Below are positions 53,603-62,751 of a stretch of DNA of 64,000 nt, in pieces. Source of the DNA: Litorivivens sp041624475 (GTDB lineage: Bacteria > Pseudomonadota > Gammaproteobacteria > Pseudomonadales > Spongiibacteraceae). The translations under genes and the position numbers were made by a program. The stretch spans positions 104,247 through 168,246 of the forward strand of contig NZ_JBFJUX010000006.1 in assembly GCF_041624475.1 (NCBI RefSeq). The letters are read 5' to 3'. How positions within the stretch are numbered: position 1 is the stretch's first letter; each line of letters starts with the position of its first letter. The notes under the pieces are model-generated. The model did no database searches. It had not been told where the DNA came from and saw nothing but the letters and a program-made list of their open reading frames with translations.

Positions 53603-56446
53603 GTGCAAAGCAACAACTACTATCTGAACAACCCGCTGATCCACGCGGATCGCAAGCTGTCTAATTCGCCATCGTCGTGGGTACGCAGCTTTTCCTGTGA
53701 AGACCTGAAACCGCTGATCATCTGCCGCGGCCCGATTCGCAAGGAGGCAATGGATGTCTTCGACGAAATGGGCATCAACGGCTACGGCATTCTGCTGTCT
53801 GAAAAGGACTCAATCACCTACACCAACGCGCTGGCGCCGGAATTGCGCAAGCTGACCGACCCGGACCGTGTTCACCGGGTGCCGGACTACACCGGTGCCA
53901 ATAAAGAAGAGCGCGGCAAGCGTATCCAGCAGATTGTCCGTATCGCCAAGGATAACGGCTACAACGCGATTTTCGCTGGCTACGGCTTCATGTCTGAAGA
54001 TGCCGAGATGGTTGAAGCCATGGAAGAGGCCGGCCTGAACTTTATTGGCCCCTGTTCCTACACCCAGAAAGCCGCTGGCATGAAAGACCAGGCCAAGCGC
54101 ACGGCACTGGAAACCGGTGTATCGGTGACCCCCGGTGTCAACAACGCGACCAGCCTGGCCCTGTTTGCCAAGTACGGTGAAAACGGTCTTGAAAAGTGTG
54201 CCAAAGACCACAAGCTGAAGGTTGATTTCTCCAAGTGTAAGGACGACGAAGAGAAAGCGCTGGCGCTGCTGGCTGCCTCCTACGATGCGGGAATCGATAT
54301 CATCGATGCCGATGATATAGGCGAGGCGCTTAAGGTTGAAGCCAAGCGCATGCTGAGCGAAAAGCCGAACAACCGCTTTCGCCTGAAGGCCATCGCCGGT
54401 GGCGGTGGTAAAGGGCAGCGTATTCTTCAATCCGCCAACTCCTACAAGGGCAAGACCCTGGAAGAGCGCGTGGAGCTGGCCGCAGCCCCGGTACCGTCGC
54501 TGGTTAAGGAATGTCTGATTGAGCTCAAGACCAACGGCGTGGGCGACAACAAAAACGTTCTGATCGAAATGAACATCGATACCACCCGTCACCAGGAAAT
54601 CCAGGTGGTGGGCAATGGTGAGTGGTGCATGACTATGGGCGGTCGCGACTGCTCTTTGCAGATGCACGAGCAGAAACTGTTGGAAGTGTCTGTGACCGTG
54701 GAAGAGCTGCAAGCGGCTATAGAGGAGGCCAGCGCGGCCGGGCGCCGCGCCGAAGTCACTCAGCTGAAGAAGGATCTCGAGATCCTGCAGCGCATGGAAG
54801 AAGAGGGCGCGGTTTTCGGTGAAGCAGTGAAGCTCGATTCGGTAGGCACCTTTGAGTGTATCGTCGACGGTGAAGCGCACTACTTTATGGAAATGAACAC
54901 CCGGATTCAGGTTGAGCACCGGGTTACCGAGCTGTGTTACAAGTTGAAGTTCATCAATCCGGACGATCCTAACGATTTCTTTATCGCTGAGAGTCTGGTG
55001 GAAGTGATGGCCCTGATTGCCCGTCATGGCAAGCGCCTCCCCAAACCTGAGCGTATCGTTCGCGAGCCCGCCTCGGTAGAAGCGCGCATGAACGCCACTA
55101 ACCAGGCGCTGCAGCCTCACGCAGGCGGCGTGATCGAGTATTGGTCGGATGCGCTGGAAGGCGAAATTCGCGACGACCAGGGGATCTCCATGCACAATCC
55201 GGACACGGATGTGTTTATGAAGTACCACCTGGCCGGTGCCTACGACTCCAACATTGCGCTCTTGCTCACCACGGGTCAAAACCGACTCGACAGCTACACC
55301 AAGCTTGCTGAAATCCTTCGCCGCACCGAGCTGCGGGGCAAGGATCTGGCCACCAACCTGCAATTCCACTACGGTCTTGTGTACTGGTTCCTCGGCAACG
55401 GCATTAACGCACGTCCCAGCACCCGCTTTATCGTTCCCTACCTGACTGCTGTGGGTGAGCTGAGAGAGGCTGCTTCACAGATTGACCTGGACTTTGCCTA
55501 CGGCCAGATCAAACAGCAGTACCTGGCAGAAGCCGACCCCAAAACCGCGAAGGCCTGGGCCAACGCGTTGGATCTCAAACAGCTGCTGATTACCCGACCG
55601 CTGGAGCGACTGTTTGGCGAACCTCATTACATGGCTGGCTGGCTGAGCGTGCACAAAGATGCGGTGAAAGTGAGCAAGAAGTCTGTGGAGTGGAAGGTAA
55701 ACCCCATTGAGCTGCTGGCTGAGCTGTATCACTTCCTGAATATGGATTATCAACCGGGCAAACCCGCTCGGCACATGATCTGGGACCACGACAACGAAGT
55801 ACTTCAAGCTGCCCTGAATTTTTATGCCAGCCTGAAAGACAAGCTTGGCACCGACGATTTTGTCGAGCTGCAGGCAGCACTGGCTTCAGACAAGGCGCCG
55901 AAGGGTATTACCAAGAAGCAGTGGGTTGAGGCCCAGCAAGCGCACGCTGGCTATCAGGCCGGTACCGAGCTGCTGTCTGTGTTGACCTACATCGCGCGCA
56001 AGACCAAGTTCCACGACCTGAAAGTGAACGCGGACCTGAGCATCAGCATTCCGGATCGTCTAACCGAGAAAGAGCTGCAGGACCGTATGGCCAAGGTGCT
56101 GGTGCCCCCGCCTGCGGCCAAATCCGATGAGATTCTGGCGGCCAGCGGCGGTATGTTCTACCCGCGTGAAGCGCCCGGCATGGATGTGTTCGTGAAGGAA
56201 GGTGATCACTTCGAAGCGGGCGATGTACTCTACATTGTTGAAGTCATGAAGATGTTCAACAAGGTGGTTGCTCCGTTTTCGGGTACGGTCGACAAGTGCC
56301 TGATCGATGGCGATGGCGTGATCATCAAGAAAGGCCAGCCGGTCTTCAAGGTGACGCCAGACGAGAAAATCGTGATTGAAACGCCAGAGGAAATTGCCGA
56401 AAAGCGCAAGCTGAAGACAGCGGATTTCCTGAAAACCATCGTTTAA
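53603..56446 (+). CDS. pccA: Divergent, long biotin carboxylase / biotin carrier fusion (propionyl-CoA carboxylase alpha)
   Basis: A 947-residue protein with an N-terminal biotin carboxylase (about 35-530) and a C-terminal biotinyl domain (about 845-925, biotin on Lys883 in EVMKMFNK instead of the usual AMKM). The ATP-grasp is recognisable (AIAGGGGKGQRIL; MNTRIQVEH at 431-439). However, the segment that reads RRHQK in E. coli AccC is MHEQK (354-358), and a helical insert of about 45 residues follows. About 290 residues between the two domains match nothing I recognise; ordinary PccA chains are some 250 residues shorter. Start is GTG 53603 after AAGGGGAA. It is cotranscribed with the carboxyltransferase (42-base gap). 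Confidence 0.85.
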   Translation: MQSNNYYLNNPLIHADRKLSNSPSSWVRSFSCEDLKPLIICRGPIRKEAMDVFDEMGINGYGILLSEKDSITYTNALAPELRKLTDPDRVHRVPDYTGANKEERGKRIQQIVRIAKDNGYNAIFAGYGFMSEDAEMVEAMEEAGLNFIGPCSYTQKAAGMKDQAKRTALETGVSVTPGVNNATSLALFAKYGENGLEKCAKDHKLKVDFSKCKDDEEKALALLAASYDAGIDIIDADDIGEALKVEAKRMLSEKPNNRFRLKAIAGGGGKGQRILQSANSYKGKTLEERVELAAAPVPSLVKECLIELKTNGVGDNKNVLIEMNIDTTRHQEIQVVGNGEWCMTMGGRDCSLQMHEQKLLEVSVTVEELQAAIEEASAAGRRAEVTQLKKDLEILQRMEEEGAVFGEAVKLDSVGTFECIVDGEAHYFMEMNTRIQVEHRVTELCYKLKFINPDDPNDFFIAESLVEVMALIARHGKRLPKPERIVREPASVEARMNATNQALQPHAGGVIEYWSDALEGEIRDDQGISMHNPDTDVFMKYHLAGAYDSNIALLLTTGQNRLDSYTKLAEILRRTELRGKDLATNLQFHYGLVYWFLGNGINARPSTRFIVPYLTAVGELREAASQIDLDFAYGQIKQQYLAEADPKTAKAWANALDLKQLLITRPLERLFGEPHYMAGWLSVHKDAVKVSKKSVEWKVNPIELLAELYHFLNMDYQPGKPARHMIWDHDNEVLQAALNFYASLKDKLGTDDFVELQAALASDKAPKGITKKQWVEAQQAHAGYQAGTELLSVLTYIARKTKFHDLKVNADLSISIPDRLTEKELQDRMAKVLVPPPAAKSDEILAASGGMFYPREAPGMDVFVKEGDHFEAGDVLYIVEVMKMFNKVVAPFSGTVDKCLIDGDGVIIKKGQPVFKVTPDEKIVIETPEEIAEKRKLKTADFLKTIV

Positions 56447-56456
56447 GTGCTGAGCA

Positions 56457-56478
56457 GGGCGTCTGTGATCAGACGCCT
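56457..56478 (+). other. Hairpin after the biotin carboxylase gene
   Basis: GGCGTCTG (56458-56465) and CAGACGCC (56470-56477) form a perfect 8-bp stem with loop TGAT. A flanking G-T pair extends it by one. There is no T run, so transcription probably continues into the epimerase gene. The arm GGGCGTCTG is shared with the thrH-pabB hairpin. Confidence 0.45.
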
Positions 56479-56557
56479 GTCGCGCACTGTTGTAGATAGC
56501 GCGTCGCACGCAGGCGCGCTCACTGCTTTTTGATTCAAGTTCACAGGTATAAGCCTC

Positions 56558-56968
56558 ATGATAACCGCACTTGACCATATCGCCATTGCCGTTCCCGAAC
56601 TGGAAAAGGCCATTGCGCGTTTCAAGGAAGATTTTCAGCTAAATTTTGAAGGCACTGAAGATGTGGTTGATGCCAAAACATCCACCGCCTTTTTCCCGGT
56701 GCCTGCCACCAGCATCGAGCTGGTACACCCTTTGAACGGTGAAGGCCCGATTGCCAAATACCTGGAGAAAAAACCAGGTGGCCTGCACCATATTTGCTTT
56801 CGAAGTGACAACATTGAGGAAGATGTAGCTCGCCTGAAGGCTAAAGGCTATCAGTTTCTGTCAGAGGAACCGAGCCTGGGAGCGCACAATTCCAAAGTGA
56901 TTTTCATTCACCCGAAAAGTTGTGATGGCGTGCTGGTGGAAATCAATCAGCCCGGCGACGATCACTGA
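56558..56968 (+). CDS. mce: Methylmalonyl-CoA epimerase
   Basis: Converts (S)- to (R)-methylmalonyl-CoA between the carboxylase and the mutase. The 136-residue VOC-fold protein begins ALDHIAIAVPELE (metal His7). It shows GGLHHICFRSDNIEEDV (His77/78) and VLVEINQP (Glu128), the metal and acid/base residues of the family. It lies between the carboxylase and mutase genes, which fixes its role. Confidence 0.95.
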   Translation: MITALDHIAIAVPELEKAIARFKEDFQLNFEGTEDVVDAKTSTAFFPVPATSIELVHPLNGEGPIAKYLEKKPGGLHHICFRSDNIEEDVARLKAKGYQFLSEEPSLGAHNSKVIFIHPKSCDGVLVEINQPGDDH

Positions 56969-57027
56969 TTCACGTTATCAAGGCCCAGGCTTGCACTGGC
57001 TTGGCTATCACTGACAGGTAACAAGAT

Positions 57028-59193
57028 ATGGCAGACAAAGACTACAAAGCACCCGAGGCAACGCGCGAATCCTGGGAAGACTTGGCCAACAAGCAGATGA
57101 GCAAGGGCGGTAAAAGCCTGGATGATCTGGTTTGGCATACACCGGAAGGCATCGACGTCAATCCGCTGTACAGTAAGAAAGACGTTGAAGATCTGCCGTA
57201 CACTGACACGATGCCGGGCATGGAACCGTTTATTCGGGGCCCTCAGCCGACGATGTATGCTGGCCGTCCCTGGACGATCCGCCAGTATGCGGGTTTCTCC
57301 ACCGCTGAAGAGTCGAATGCTTTCTACCGCAAGGCGCTGGCAGCCGGCGGGCAGGGTGTATCGGTAGCTTTTGACCTGGCAACGCACCGTGGTTATGACT
57401 CCGATCACCCGCGGGTGACCGGTGATGTTGGTAAAGCCGGTGTGGCTATCGACTCAGTCGAAGATATGAAAGTGCTGTTTGACGGCATCCCATTGGACAA
57501 AGTGTCTGTATCCATGACCATGAACGGCGCGGTGCTGCCGGTACTGGCGGGCTACATTGTGTCTGCAGAAGAGCAGGGCGTTAGCCAGGATCAACTTTCC
57601 GGCACCATTCAGAACGATATTCTGAAAGAATTCATGGTGCGCAATACCTATATCTATCCGCCGCAACCGTCGATGAAAATTATCGGCGATATCATTGCCT
57701 ACGCGTCGGACCACATGCCCAAATTCAACACCATCTCTATTTCGGGCTACCATATTCAGGAAGCCGGTGCCGATGCCGCCCTGGAGTTGGCCTACACGCT
57801 GGCGGACGGTAAAGAGTATATCCGCACTGCACTGGCCGCGGGATTGGATATCGATAAGTTTGCAGGCCGTTTGTCCTTCTTCTGGGGCATTGGCATGAAC
57901 TTCTACATGGAGATTGCCAAACTCCGCGCTGCGCGGCTTTTGTGGGCTCGCATCGTCGATGAGTTCAAGCCGAAGAATCCGCGCTCAAAAATGCTGCGCA
58001 CCCATAGCCAGACCTCCGGTTGGTCGCTGACCGAGCAGGATCCCTACAACAACGTGGTTCGCACCACAATTGAGGCCATGGCTGCAGTATTTGGCGGCAC
58101 CCAGTCGCTGCACACCAACGCACTGGACGAGGCGATTGCGCTGCCGACGGAATTCTCGGCCCGGATTGCTCGCAACACCCAGCTCATCATTCAGGAAGAA
58201 ACCGGCATCACCAAGGTGGTTGACCCTTGGGGTGGCTCCTACATGATGGAATCGCTGACCAACGACATCGCCGAAAAAGCCTGGGAGCTGATCCAGGAAG
58301 TGGAAGAAAAAGGCGGCATGGCCAAGGCGATTGAAACCGGTATGCCCAAGCTGCGCATTGAAGAATCGGCGGCGCGCAAGCAGGCCCGCATCGATCGCGG
58401 TGAAGATGTGATTGTCGGTGTGAACAAATACCGACTGGAAACCGAAGATGACGTCGATATTCTCGATATCGACAATGAGAAAGTCCGCAAATCACAGGTC
58501 GCCGCGCTGGAGCGTATTCGCGCCAATCGAGACGAAAAAGCCGTTGAAGATGCTCTGGAGGCGATCTACCAGTGCGCGGTAAGCGGCGAAGGCAACCTGC
58601 TGGATCTGGCGGTGAAAGCGACCCGCGTTCGTGCTACCGTGGGTGAAATTTCCTTTGCCATGGAGCGCGAATTCGGTCGCTTCAATGCGCAGGCTCAAAC
58701 GGTATCCGGTGTGTACGGTAGCGCCTATCAGAACGACGACAACTGGAATGAAATTTCCGCCGATATTGAGGCTTTCACTGAAAAGCACGGCCGTCGCCCG
58801 CGTATGCTGGTCTGTAAAATGGGCCAGGACGGACACGATCGCGGCGCCAAGGTAATAGCGACTGCCTTTGCGGATGTGGGTTTCGATATCGACCTGTCAC
58901 CCATGTTTTCCACGCCCGAAGAAGTGGCCAAGCAGGCGATCGAGAATGACGTTCATGTAGTGGGCGTTTCGTCGCAGGCTGCGGGCCACAAGACGCTAGT
59001 ACCGGCGCTGATCGAAGAGCTGAAGAAGCAGGGAGCTGAGGATATTATTGTGGTAGCCGGTGGTGTTATCCCACGCCAGGACTACGACTTCCTGAATAAG
59101 GCTGGCGTAAAGGGTATCTTCGGGCCTGGCACCCAGATCCCCAAAGCGGCGCGTGAAGTACTTGACTCCATCAATGCGAATTACAAAAGCTGA
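57028..59193 (+). CDS. scpA: Methylmalonyl-CoA mutase
   Basis: An adenosylcobalamin enzyme that rearranges (R)-methylmalonyl-CoA to succinyl-CoA. The 721-residue single chain holds the substrate barrel and the C-terminal B12 domain. TMYAGRPWTIRQYAGFS keeps the tyrosine that marks a methylmalonyl-CoA mutase. The His ligand of base-off cobalamin is in GQDGHDRGAK (about 598-607). SGWSLTEQDPYNNVVRT and TQSLHTNALDEAIALP are intact. It acts as a homodimer in most bacteria. A strong intrinsic terminator follows directly. Confidence 0.96.
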   Translation: MADKDYKAPEATRESWEDLANKQMSKGGKSLDDLVWHTPEGIDVNPLYSKKDVEDLPYTDTMPGMEPFIRGPQPTMYAGRPWTIRQYAGFSTAEESNAFYRKALAAGGQGVSVAFDLATHRGYDSDHPRVTGDVGKAGVAIDSVEDMKVLFDGIPLDKVSVSMTMNGAVLPVLAGYIVSAEEQGVSQDQLSGTIQNDILKEFMVRNTYIYPPQPSMKIIGDIIAYASDHMPKFNTISISGYHIQEAGADAALELAYTLADGKEYIRTALAAGLDIDKFAGRLSFFWGIGMNFYMEIAKLRAARLLWARIVDEFKPKNPRSKMLRTHSQTSGWSLTEQDPYNNVVRTTIEAMAAVFGGTQSLHTNALDEAIALPTEFSARIARNTQLIIQEETGITKVVDPWGGSYMMESLTNDIAEKAWELIQEVEEKGGMAKAIETGMPKLRIEESAARKQARIDRGEDVIVGVNKYRLETEDDVDILDIDNEKVRKSQVAALERIRANRDEKAVEDALEAIYQCAVSGEGNLLDLAVKATRVRATVGEISFAMEREFGRFNAQAQTVSGVYGSAYQNDDNWNEISADIEAFTEKHGRRPRMLVCKMGQDGHDRGAKVIATAFADVGFDIDLSPMFSTPEEVAKQAIENDVHVVGVSSQAAGHKTLVPALIEELKKQGAEDIIVVAGGVIPRQDYDFLNKAGVKGIFGPGTQIPKAAREVLDSINANYKS

Positions 59194-59235
59194 TTCGCGG
59201 GTACATTGTCAGGCCCATGCGGTTTGATGCTTCAG

Positions 59236-59262
59236 GCCCGGCTTTTGCCGGGCTTTTTGTTA
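59236..59262 (+). terminator. Intrinsic terminator between scpA and meaB
   Basis: GCCCGGC (59236-59242), loop TTTT, GCCGGGC (59247-59253), then TTTTTGTT. A textbook Rho-independent terminator on the plus strand, 42 bases after the mutase stop and 17 bases before the meaB start. Confidence 0.85.
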
Positions 59263-59278
59263 TGGACGCTCGAATAGA

Positions 59279-60250
59279 ATGACGAGTATTGATATAGACC
59301 AGCTCCGTCAAGGCAATCGCCGTGCTCTGGCCAAAGCCATTACCCTTGTGGAAAGTAAGCGAGCTGAGCACCGCGAGCAGGCCCAGCGTCTGCTCGAAGC
59401 GGTACTGCCTTATACCGGAAACAGCATTCGCGTTGGCATCACCGGCATTCCCGGGGTGGGCAAGTCCACGTTTATCGAAAGTTTTGGCCAAACGGTTATC
59501 GAGCAGGGCAAGAAGGTGGCTGTGCTGGCGGTAGACCCCAGCTCACCCATCGCTGGTGGCTCCATTCTGGGGGATAAAACCCGGATGGAAGAGCTGTCGC
59601 GAATGGATAATGCCTTTATTCGGCCCTCGCCGTCGGAAGGTGCCCTTGGTGGCGTTGCACTGAAAACCCGCGAAACCATGCTGCTCTGTGAAGCCGCCGG
59701 CTATGATGTGATCCTCGTAGAAACGGTTGGGGTAGGACAGTCGGAATACGAAGTGGCCAGTATGGTCGATTTTTTCATGGTGCTGATGCTGCCCAATGCG
59801 GGCGATGAGCTACAGGGCATCAAAAAAGGAATCATGGAACTGGCAGATGCGTTGGTAATTAACAAGGCCGACGGCGACAGCCTCAACATGGCCCAGCAGA
59901 CGCGGCGTCATTATCAGAACGCCTTGCATTTGCTGCGCCATACCAGCTTCTGGACGCCGCAGGTAAAAACCTGCTCAGCGCTGAAGAAGGAAAATATCGA
60001 GGAGGTCTGGGGCATGATCTCGGACTTTCAGATCGATGCCATCAAGAACAAGGCGTTTCACGAGAAGCGTGCCCGCCAGGCTCAGGAGTGGATGCACAAA
60101 TTGCTTCACGAAATGCTTGATCTGAAACTTAAGCAGAATCCTGAGGTTAAGCAACAGATGCCGGAGCTTGATCGCCAGGTAACCGAAGGCAAGACCACTC
60201 CCTATCTGGCGGCGAAATCGCTGATTGATTTGCTGTTCAAGGCGAATTGA
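59279..60250 (+). CDS. meaB: Methylmalonyl-CoA mutase-associated GTPase MeaB
   Basis: A G3E GTPase that guards methylmalonyl-CoA mutase against inactivation and gates cobalamin loading. The 323 residues show the P-loop GIPGVGKST (56-64), DPSSPIAGGSILGDKTRM, VETVGVGQSE and the base motif NKAD (194-197). The ATG at 59279 has only a poor GGA at 59264 and stands 17 bases after a strong terminator, so its supply is odd for a mutase partner. Its stop overlaps the next gene (ATGA). Confidence 0.94.
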   Translation: MTSIDIDQLRQGNRRALAKAITLVESKRAEHREQAQRLLEAVLPYTGNSIRVGITGIPGVGKSTFIESFGQTVIEQGKKVAVLAVDPSSPIAGGSILGDKTRMEELSRMDNAFIRPSPSEGALGGVALKTRETMLLCEAAGYDVILVETVGVGQSEYEVASMVDFFMVLMLPNAGDELQGIKKGIMELADALVINKADGDSLNMAQQTRRHYQNALHLLRHTSFWTPQVKTCSALKKENIEEVWGMISDFQIDAIKNKAFHEKRARQAQEWMHKLLHEMLDLKLKQNPEVKQQMPELDRQVTEGKTTPYLAAKSLIDLLFKAN

Positions 60251-60717
60251 TGAAAGACATAGCCCACAAACTAACGGAATTCGTTCAGACTCATCTACCG
60301 ACGGCGCGGGCGCTGGAAATCGAGGTGGCTGACTACGACAGCCAATCGCTGACCCTGCGTGCGCCGCTGGGGCCGAGTATCAACGATAAGCATACGGCCT
60401 TTGGTGGCAGTCTGTATGTAGTGGCAGTTATGGCGGGCTGGGGCATGGTGTACCTGCGCTGCCGTGAGGCAGGAATTGATCCGAATATCGTTGTTGCCCG
60501 GGGTGAAATAGACTACCTGGCACCGGTGCCAGGCGATATTGTCGCCTCGTCACTGCCAGTGACTGAAGGCGATTGGGAGACCTTTTTTCAGCAGTTTGAA
60601 GACCGCGGAAAGGCAAAAATTGAATTGCAGACCCGGATTCTGCAAGGCGGTGAGCCTGCGGTTAAGTTCACAGGGCTGTACGCCATTATCGGTCACGCGC
60701 CCAATATTCAGGTTTGA
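60250..60717 (+). CDS. YiiD_C-type hotdog thioesterase
   Basis: A 155-residue hotdog-fold protein of the putative thioesterase (YiiD C-terminal) type. The central helix region reads NDKHTAFGGSLYVVAVMAG and the following strands include EIDYLAPVPGD. Hydrolysis of a CoA ester is expected from the fold; the operon suggests removal of stalled acyl-CoA, but this is inference. ATG 60250 overlaps the meaB stop; TTG 60247 is in frame but less likely. Confidence 0.78.
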   Translation: MKDIAHKLTEFVQTHLPTARALEIEVADYDSQSLTLRAPLGPSINDKHTAFGGSLYVVAVMAGWGMVYLRCREAGIDPNIVVARGEIDYLAPVPGDIVASSLPVTEGDWETFFQQFEDRGKAKIELQTRILQGGEPAVKFTGLYAIIGHAPNIQV

Positions 60718-60723
60718 GTTTCC

Positions 60724-60747
60724 CGACAGACAAAATGAGTTCTGTCG
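60724..60747. other. Hairpin between convergent thioesterase and patatin genes
   Basis: CGACAGA (60724-60730) and TCTGTCG (60741-60747) form a perfect 7-bp stem with a 10-base AT-rich loop. Neither strand has a T run. It could be a modest stop for either transcript. Confidence 0.3.
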
Positions 60748-60759
60748 CGCGTTGGCGTA

Positions 60760-61902
60760 TTAATCTCCATAAACAAACCGCCGCAACTCTTCAATATTTT
60801 CCATACCGTCGTTGTAACCGAGCTGAATCAGCCGCTCACTGAATTTATGGGTAAACAGCAGATAGCTGGCGATATTAACGCCGCCGGCGCTGCGATTACC
60901 GCTGCCGCGCAAAAATGTCCGGATACTGCGTGGCAAGCCATGAACAAAGTCATCAGCGATAGCGTCAATATCCTGCGAGGGCGAGATCACCAGCGCATCA
61001 ATCGGGCGCAGCTTGTGGTCGGTAAAGGAATCCTGCTCCGGCATCAGACGAATCAACTGGTTGATCCTCTCCAGTCGTTCAATATCGGTTTCGATGCTGT
61101 CGACAAAGGCGCTGTTGAGCAGGTGGCCGATAATCTGACCAAAGGCGGGTGACTGAATTTTTTGAATAGGGCGCCGATATTCCCGGCGGTGACCGTTTGC
61201 CGGAATAATCAGAACGCGCTGGGCACCCAGATGCAGGGCCGGGCTGATCGGGGTAAGTTGCCGCAGGGCGCCGTCACCAAAGTAATTGCGGCCAATGCGC
61301 TGGGGCGGGAATATGGTCGGGATGGCGGTTGAGGCCATCACATGCGAAATATCGATGGGGGTGGGCACCCCCTGGCGACGCCAGCGCTGCCATCCTGCCC
61401 GCTCCGGGCCGCCCTGAAAAAAGCTGATCGACACACCCTGGGTGTAGTCCATGGCGGTAAGGCTGAGAGCCTCGAGATGGCCGGCGGCGATGTTTTCTGA
61501 AATGGCGCCGAAGTCGAGATTCTTGCGCAGCAGTTCATGCAGAGGCGAGTTGTCGAGAAGTGCGACGGGGCGCCCGACCGCGATCCCTGAATTAAACAGG
61601 GACAGCAACAAGCGCCAGGCATTACTCATCACACCCAGCCAGTCGGAGCGATAAATCTGGTCGGTACTGAGGTTTAACCAGAGGGATTCAAGCCAGTCAG
61701 CGGCGTTGCCGAAGTTTTCGGCCTTGGTGGCCAGTGCAACCGCGTTGATCGCCCCGGCCGAGGTGCCACAGAGAATTCGGTAGGGGTTGTACTCGCGATT
61801 ACCGTGCAGCGTGGCAAGGGCCTTGATAACACCGACCTGATAGGCTGCACGGGCACCGCCCCCCGGTAGAATCAACGCTGTATCGTGGTTCGCTTCCTGC
61901 AT
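60760..61902 (-). CDS. Patatin-like phospholipase
   Basis: A 380-residue patatin/RssA-type acyl hydrolase. The oxyanion loop is GGGARAAYQVG (14-24 region), the nucleophile elbow GTSAG (Ser48), and the catalytic aspartate lies in YFGDGALRQLTP. A DUF3336-less, bacterial form without signal peptide. Its ATG directly abuts the ppsR stop with no intervening base, so it is translationally coupled to that regulator. Substrate is unknown. Confidence 0.9.
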   Translation of the reverse strand: MQEANHDTALILPGGGARAAYQVGVIKALATLHGNREYNPYRILCGTSAGAINAVALATKAENFGNAADWLESLWLNLSTDQIYRSDWLGVMSNAWRLLLSLFNSGIAVGRPVALLDNSPLHELLRKNLDFGAISENIAAGHLEALSLTAMDYTQGVSISFFQGGPERAGWQRWRRQGVPTPIDISHVMASTAIPTIFPPQRIGRNYFGDGALRQLTPISPALHLGAQRVLIIPANGHRREYRRPIQKIQSPAFGQIIGHLLNSAFVDSIETDIERLERINQLIRLMPEQDSFTDHKLRPIDALVISPSQDIDAIADDFVHGLPRSIRTFLRGSGNRSAGGVNIASYLLFTHKFSERLIQLGYNDGMENIEELRRFVYGD

Positions 61903-62724
61903 TTACTTGCTGTGTCCCCGTAGCCCGGCATCCACCAGTATGCGGGTAGCTATTTCTTCAATCGACGCGTGGGTCGATTCAATATAAGGGATGCCGAAGC
62001 GGTTGAACATAATTTCTGCCTGGCGAACCTCGTATTCACATTGCGCCAGCGTGGAGTAGCGAGCGTTGGCCCGTCGCTCGGTGCGAATGGTCGACAGCCG
62101 TTCGGGCTCGATGGTCAGGCCGTAGAGTTTGTCGCGAAATGGGGCCAGGGGTTTAGGAATACGCCCATTATCCAGGTCGTCTTCGGTGAGGGGGTAATTG
62201 GCGACAAAGACACCCGCCTGCAGGGCCAGATACAGGCTGGTAGGGGTCTTGCCGCTGCGCGATACTCCGATCAGGATCAGCTCAGCCTGATGGTAGCGAT
62301 CAATCTTGGCGCCGTCATCGTTGTCCAGTGCGTAGTTCACCGCATCGATCCGGTGCTTGTAATCGGGTTCGTTGGAGACACTGTGGGCGCCGCCCACGGT
62401 AAACGATGATTTAATGCCGAGCGCTTCTTCCAGGGGGGTCAGGAAGGTGGACAGGATATCCACGGTAAAACCCGCGCTGCCCTTGATCACTTTGCGAACT
62501 TCTTCATTGACGATAGTGTCGAACACGATCGGTTGGCTGCCATCGCGGGCTGCGACCCGGTCGATTTTTTCGGCAGCGGAACGGGCCTTCTCGGCATTGT
62601 CGATATAAGGCAGGATAATCCGTTCGAATTTCAGGCCCTCAAACTGGGCCAGCAGGCTGCTGCCCAATGCTTCTGCGGTGATACCGGTGCTGTCAGAGAT
62701 GAAAAATGCCGTTCTTTTGGTCAT
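61903..62724 (-). CDS. ppsR: Phosphoenolpyruvate synthase regulatory protein (bifunctional kinase/pyrophosphorylase)
   Basis: PpsR inactivates PEP synthase by ADP-dependent phosphorylation of a threonine and reactivates it by phosphate-dependent removal. The 273-residue DUF299 protein starts MTKRTAFFISDSTGITAEAL and has the P-loop GVSRSGKTPTS in the middle. ATG 62724 was chosen over GTG 62733 because it matches pseudomonad starts. It is divergent from ppsA, its target. A -10 TATAAG lies at plus 62746-62751. Confidence 0.94.
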   Translation of the reverse strand: MTKRTAFFISDSTGITAEALGSSLLAQFEGLKFERIILPYIDNAEKARSAAEKIDRVAARDGSQPIVFDTIVNEEVRKVIKGSAGFTVDILSTFLTPLEEALGIKSSFTVGGAHSVSNEPDYKHRIDAVNYALDNDDGAKIDRYHQAELILIGVSRSGKTPTSLYLALQAGVFVANYPLTEDDLDNGRIPKPLAPFRDKLYGLTIEPERLSTIRTERRANARYSTLAQCEYEVRQAEIMFNRFGIPYIESTHASIEEIATRILVDAGLRGHSK

Positions 62725-62745
62725 TTCTGTCACAATACGGGGCCT

Positions 62746-62751
62746 CTTATA
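62746..62751 (-). promoter_or_regulatory. Likely -10 of the ppsR-patatin operon
   Basis: TATAAG on the minus strand, five of six matches to TATAAT, 22 bases before the ppsR ATG. The best -35 candidate (TGGAAC, 18 bases upstream) is weak. The short leader leaves little room for a regulatory fold. Confidence 0.35.

Noticed and set aside
53810..55369. Long open frame (519 codons) on the minus strand inside the biotin carboxylase gene
   Set aside because: It is fully antisense to a clear ATP-grasp gene, has no recognisable domain and reflects codon bias of a GC-rich gene.
51512..57027. Cobalamin riboswitch controlling the B12-dependent mutase genes
   Set aside because: No B12-box-like sequence or matching multi-stem architecture seen in the leader or intergenic gaps.
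59275..59280. TAGAAT immediately at the meaB start as a -10 element
   Set aside because: It overlaps the start codon itself and would give a message lacking the ATG; there is no -35.
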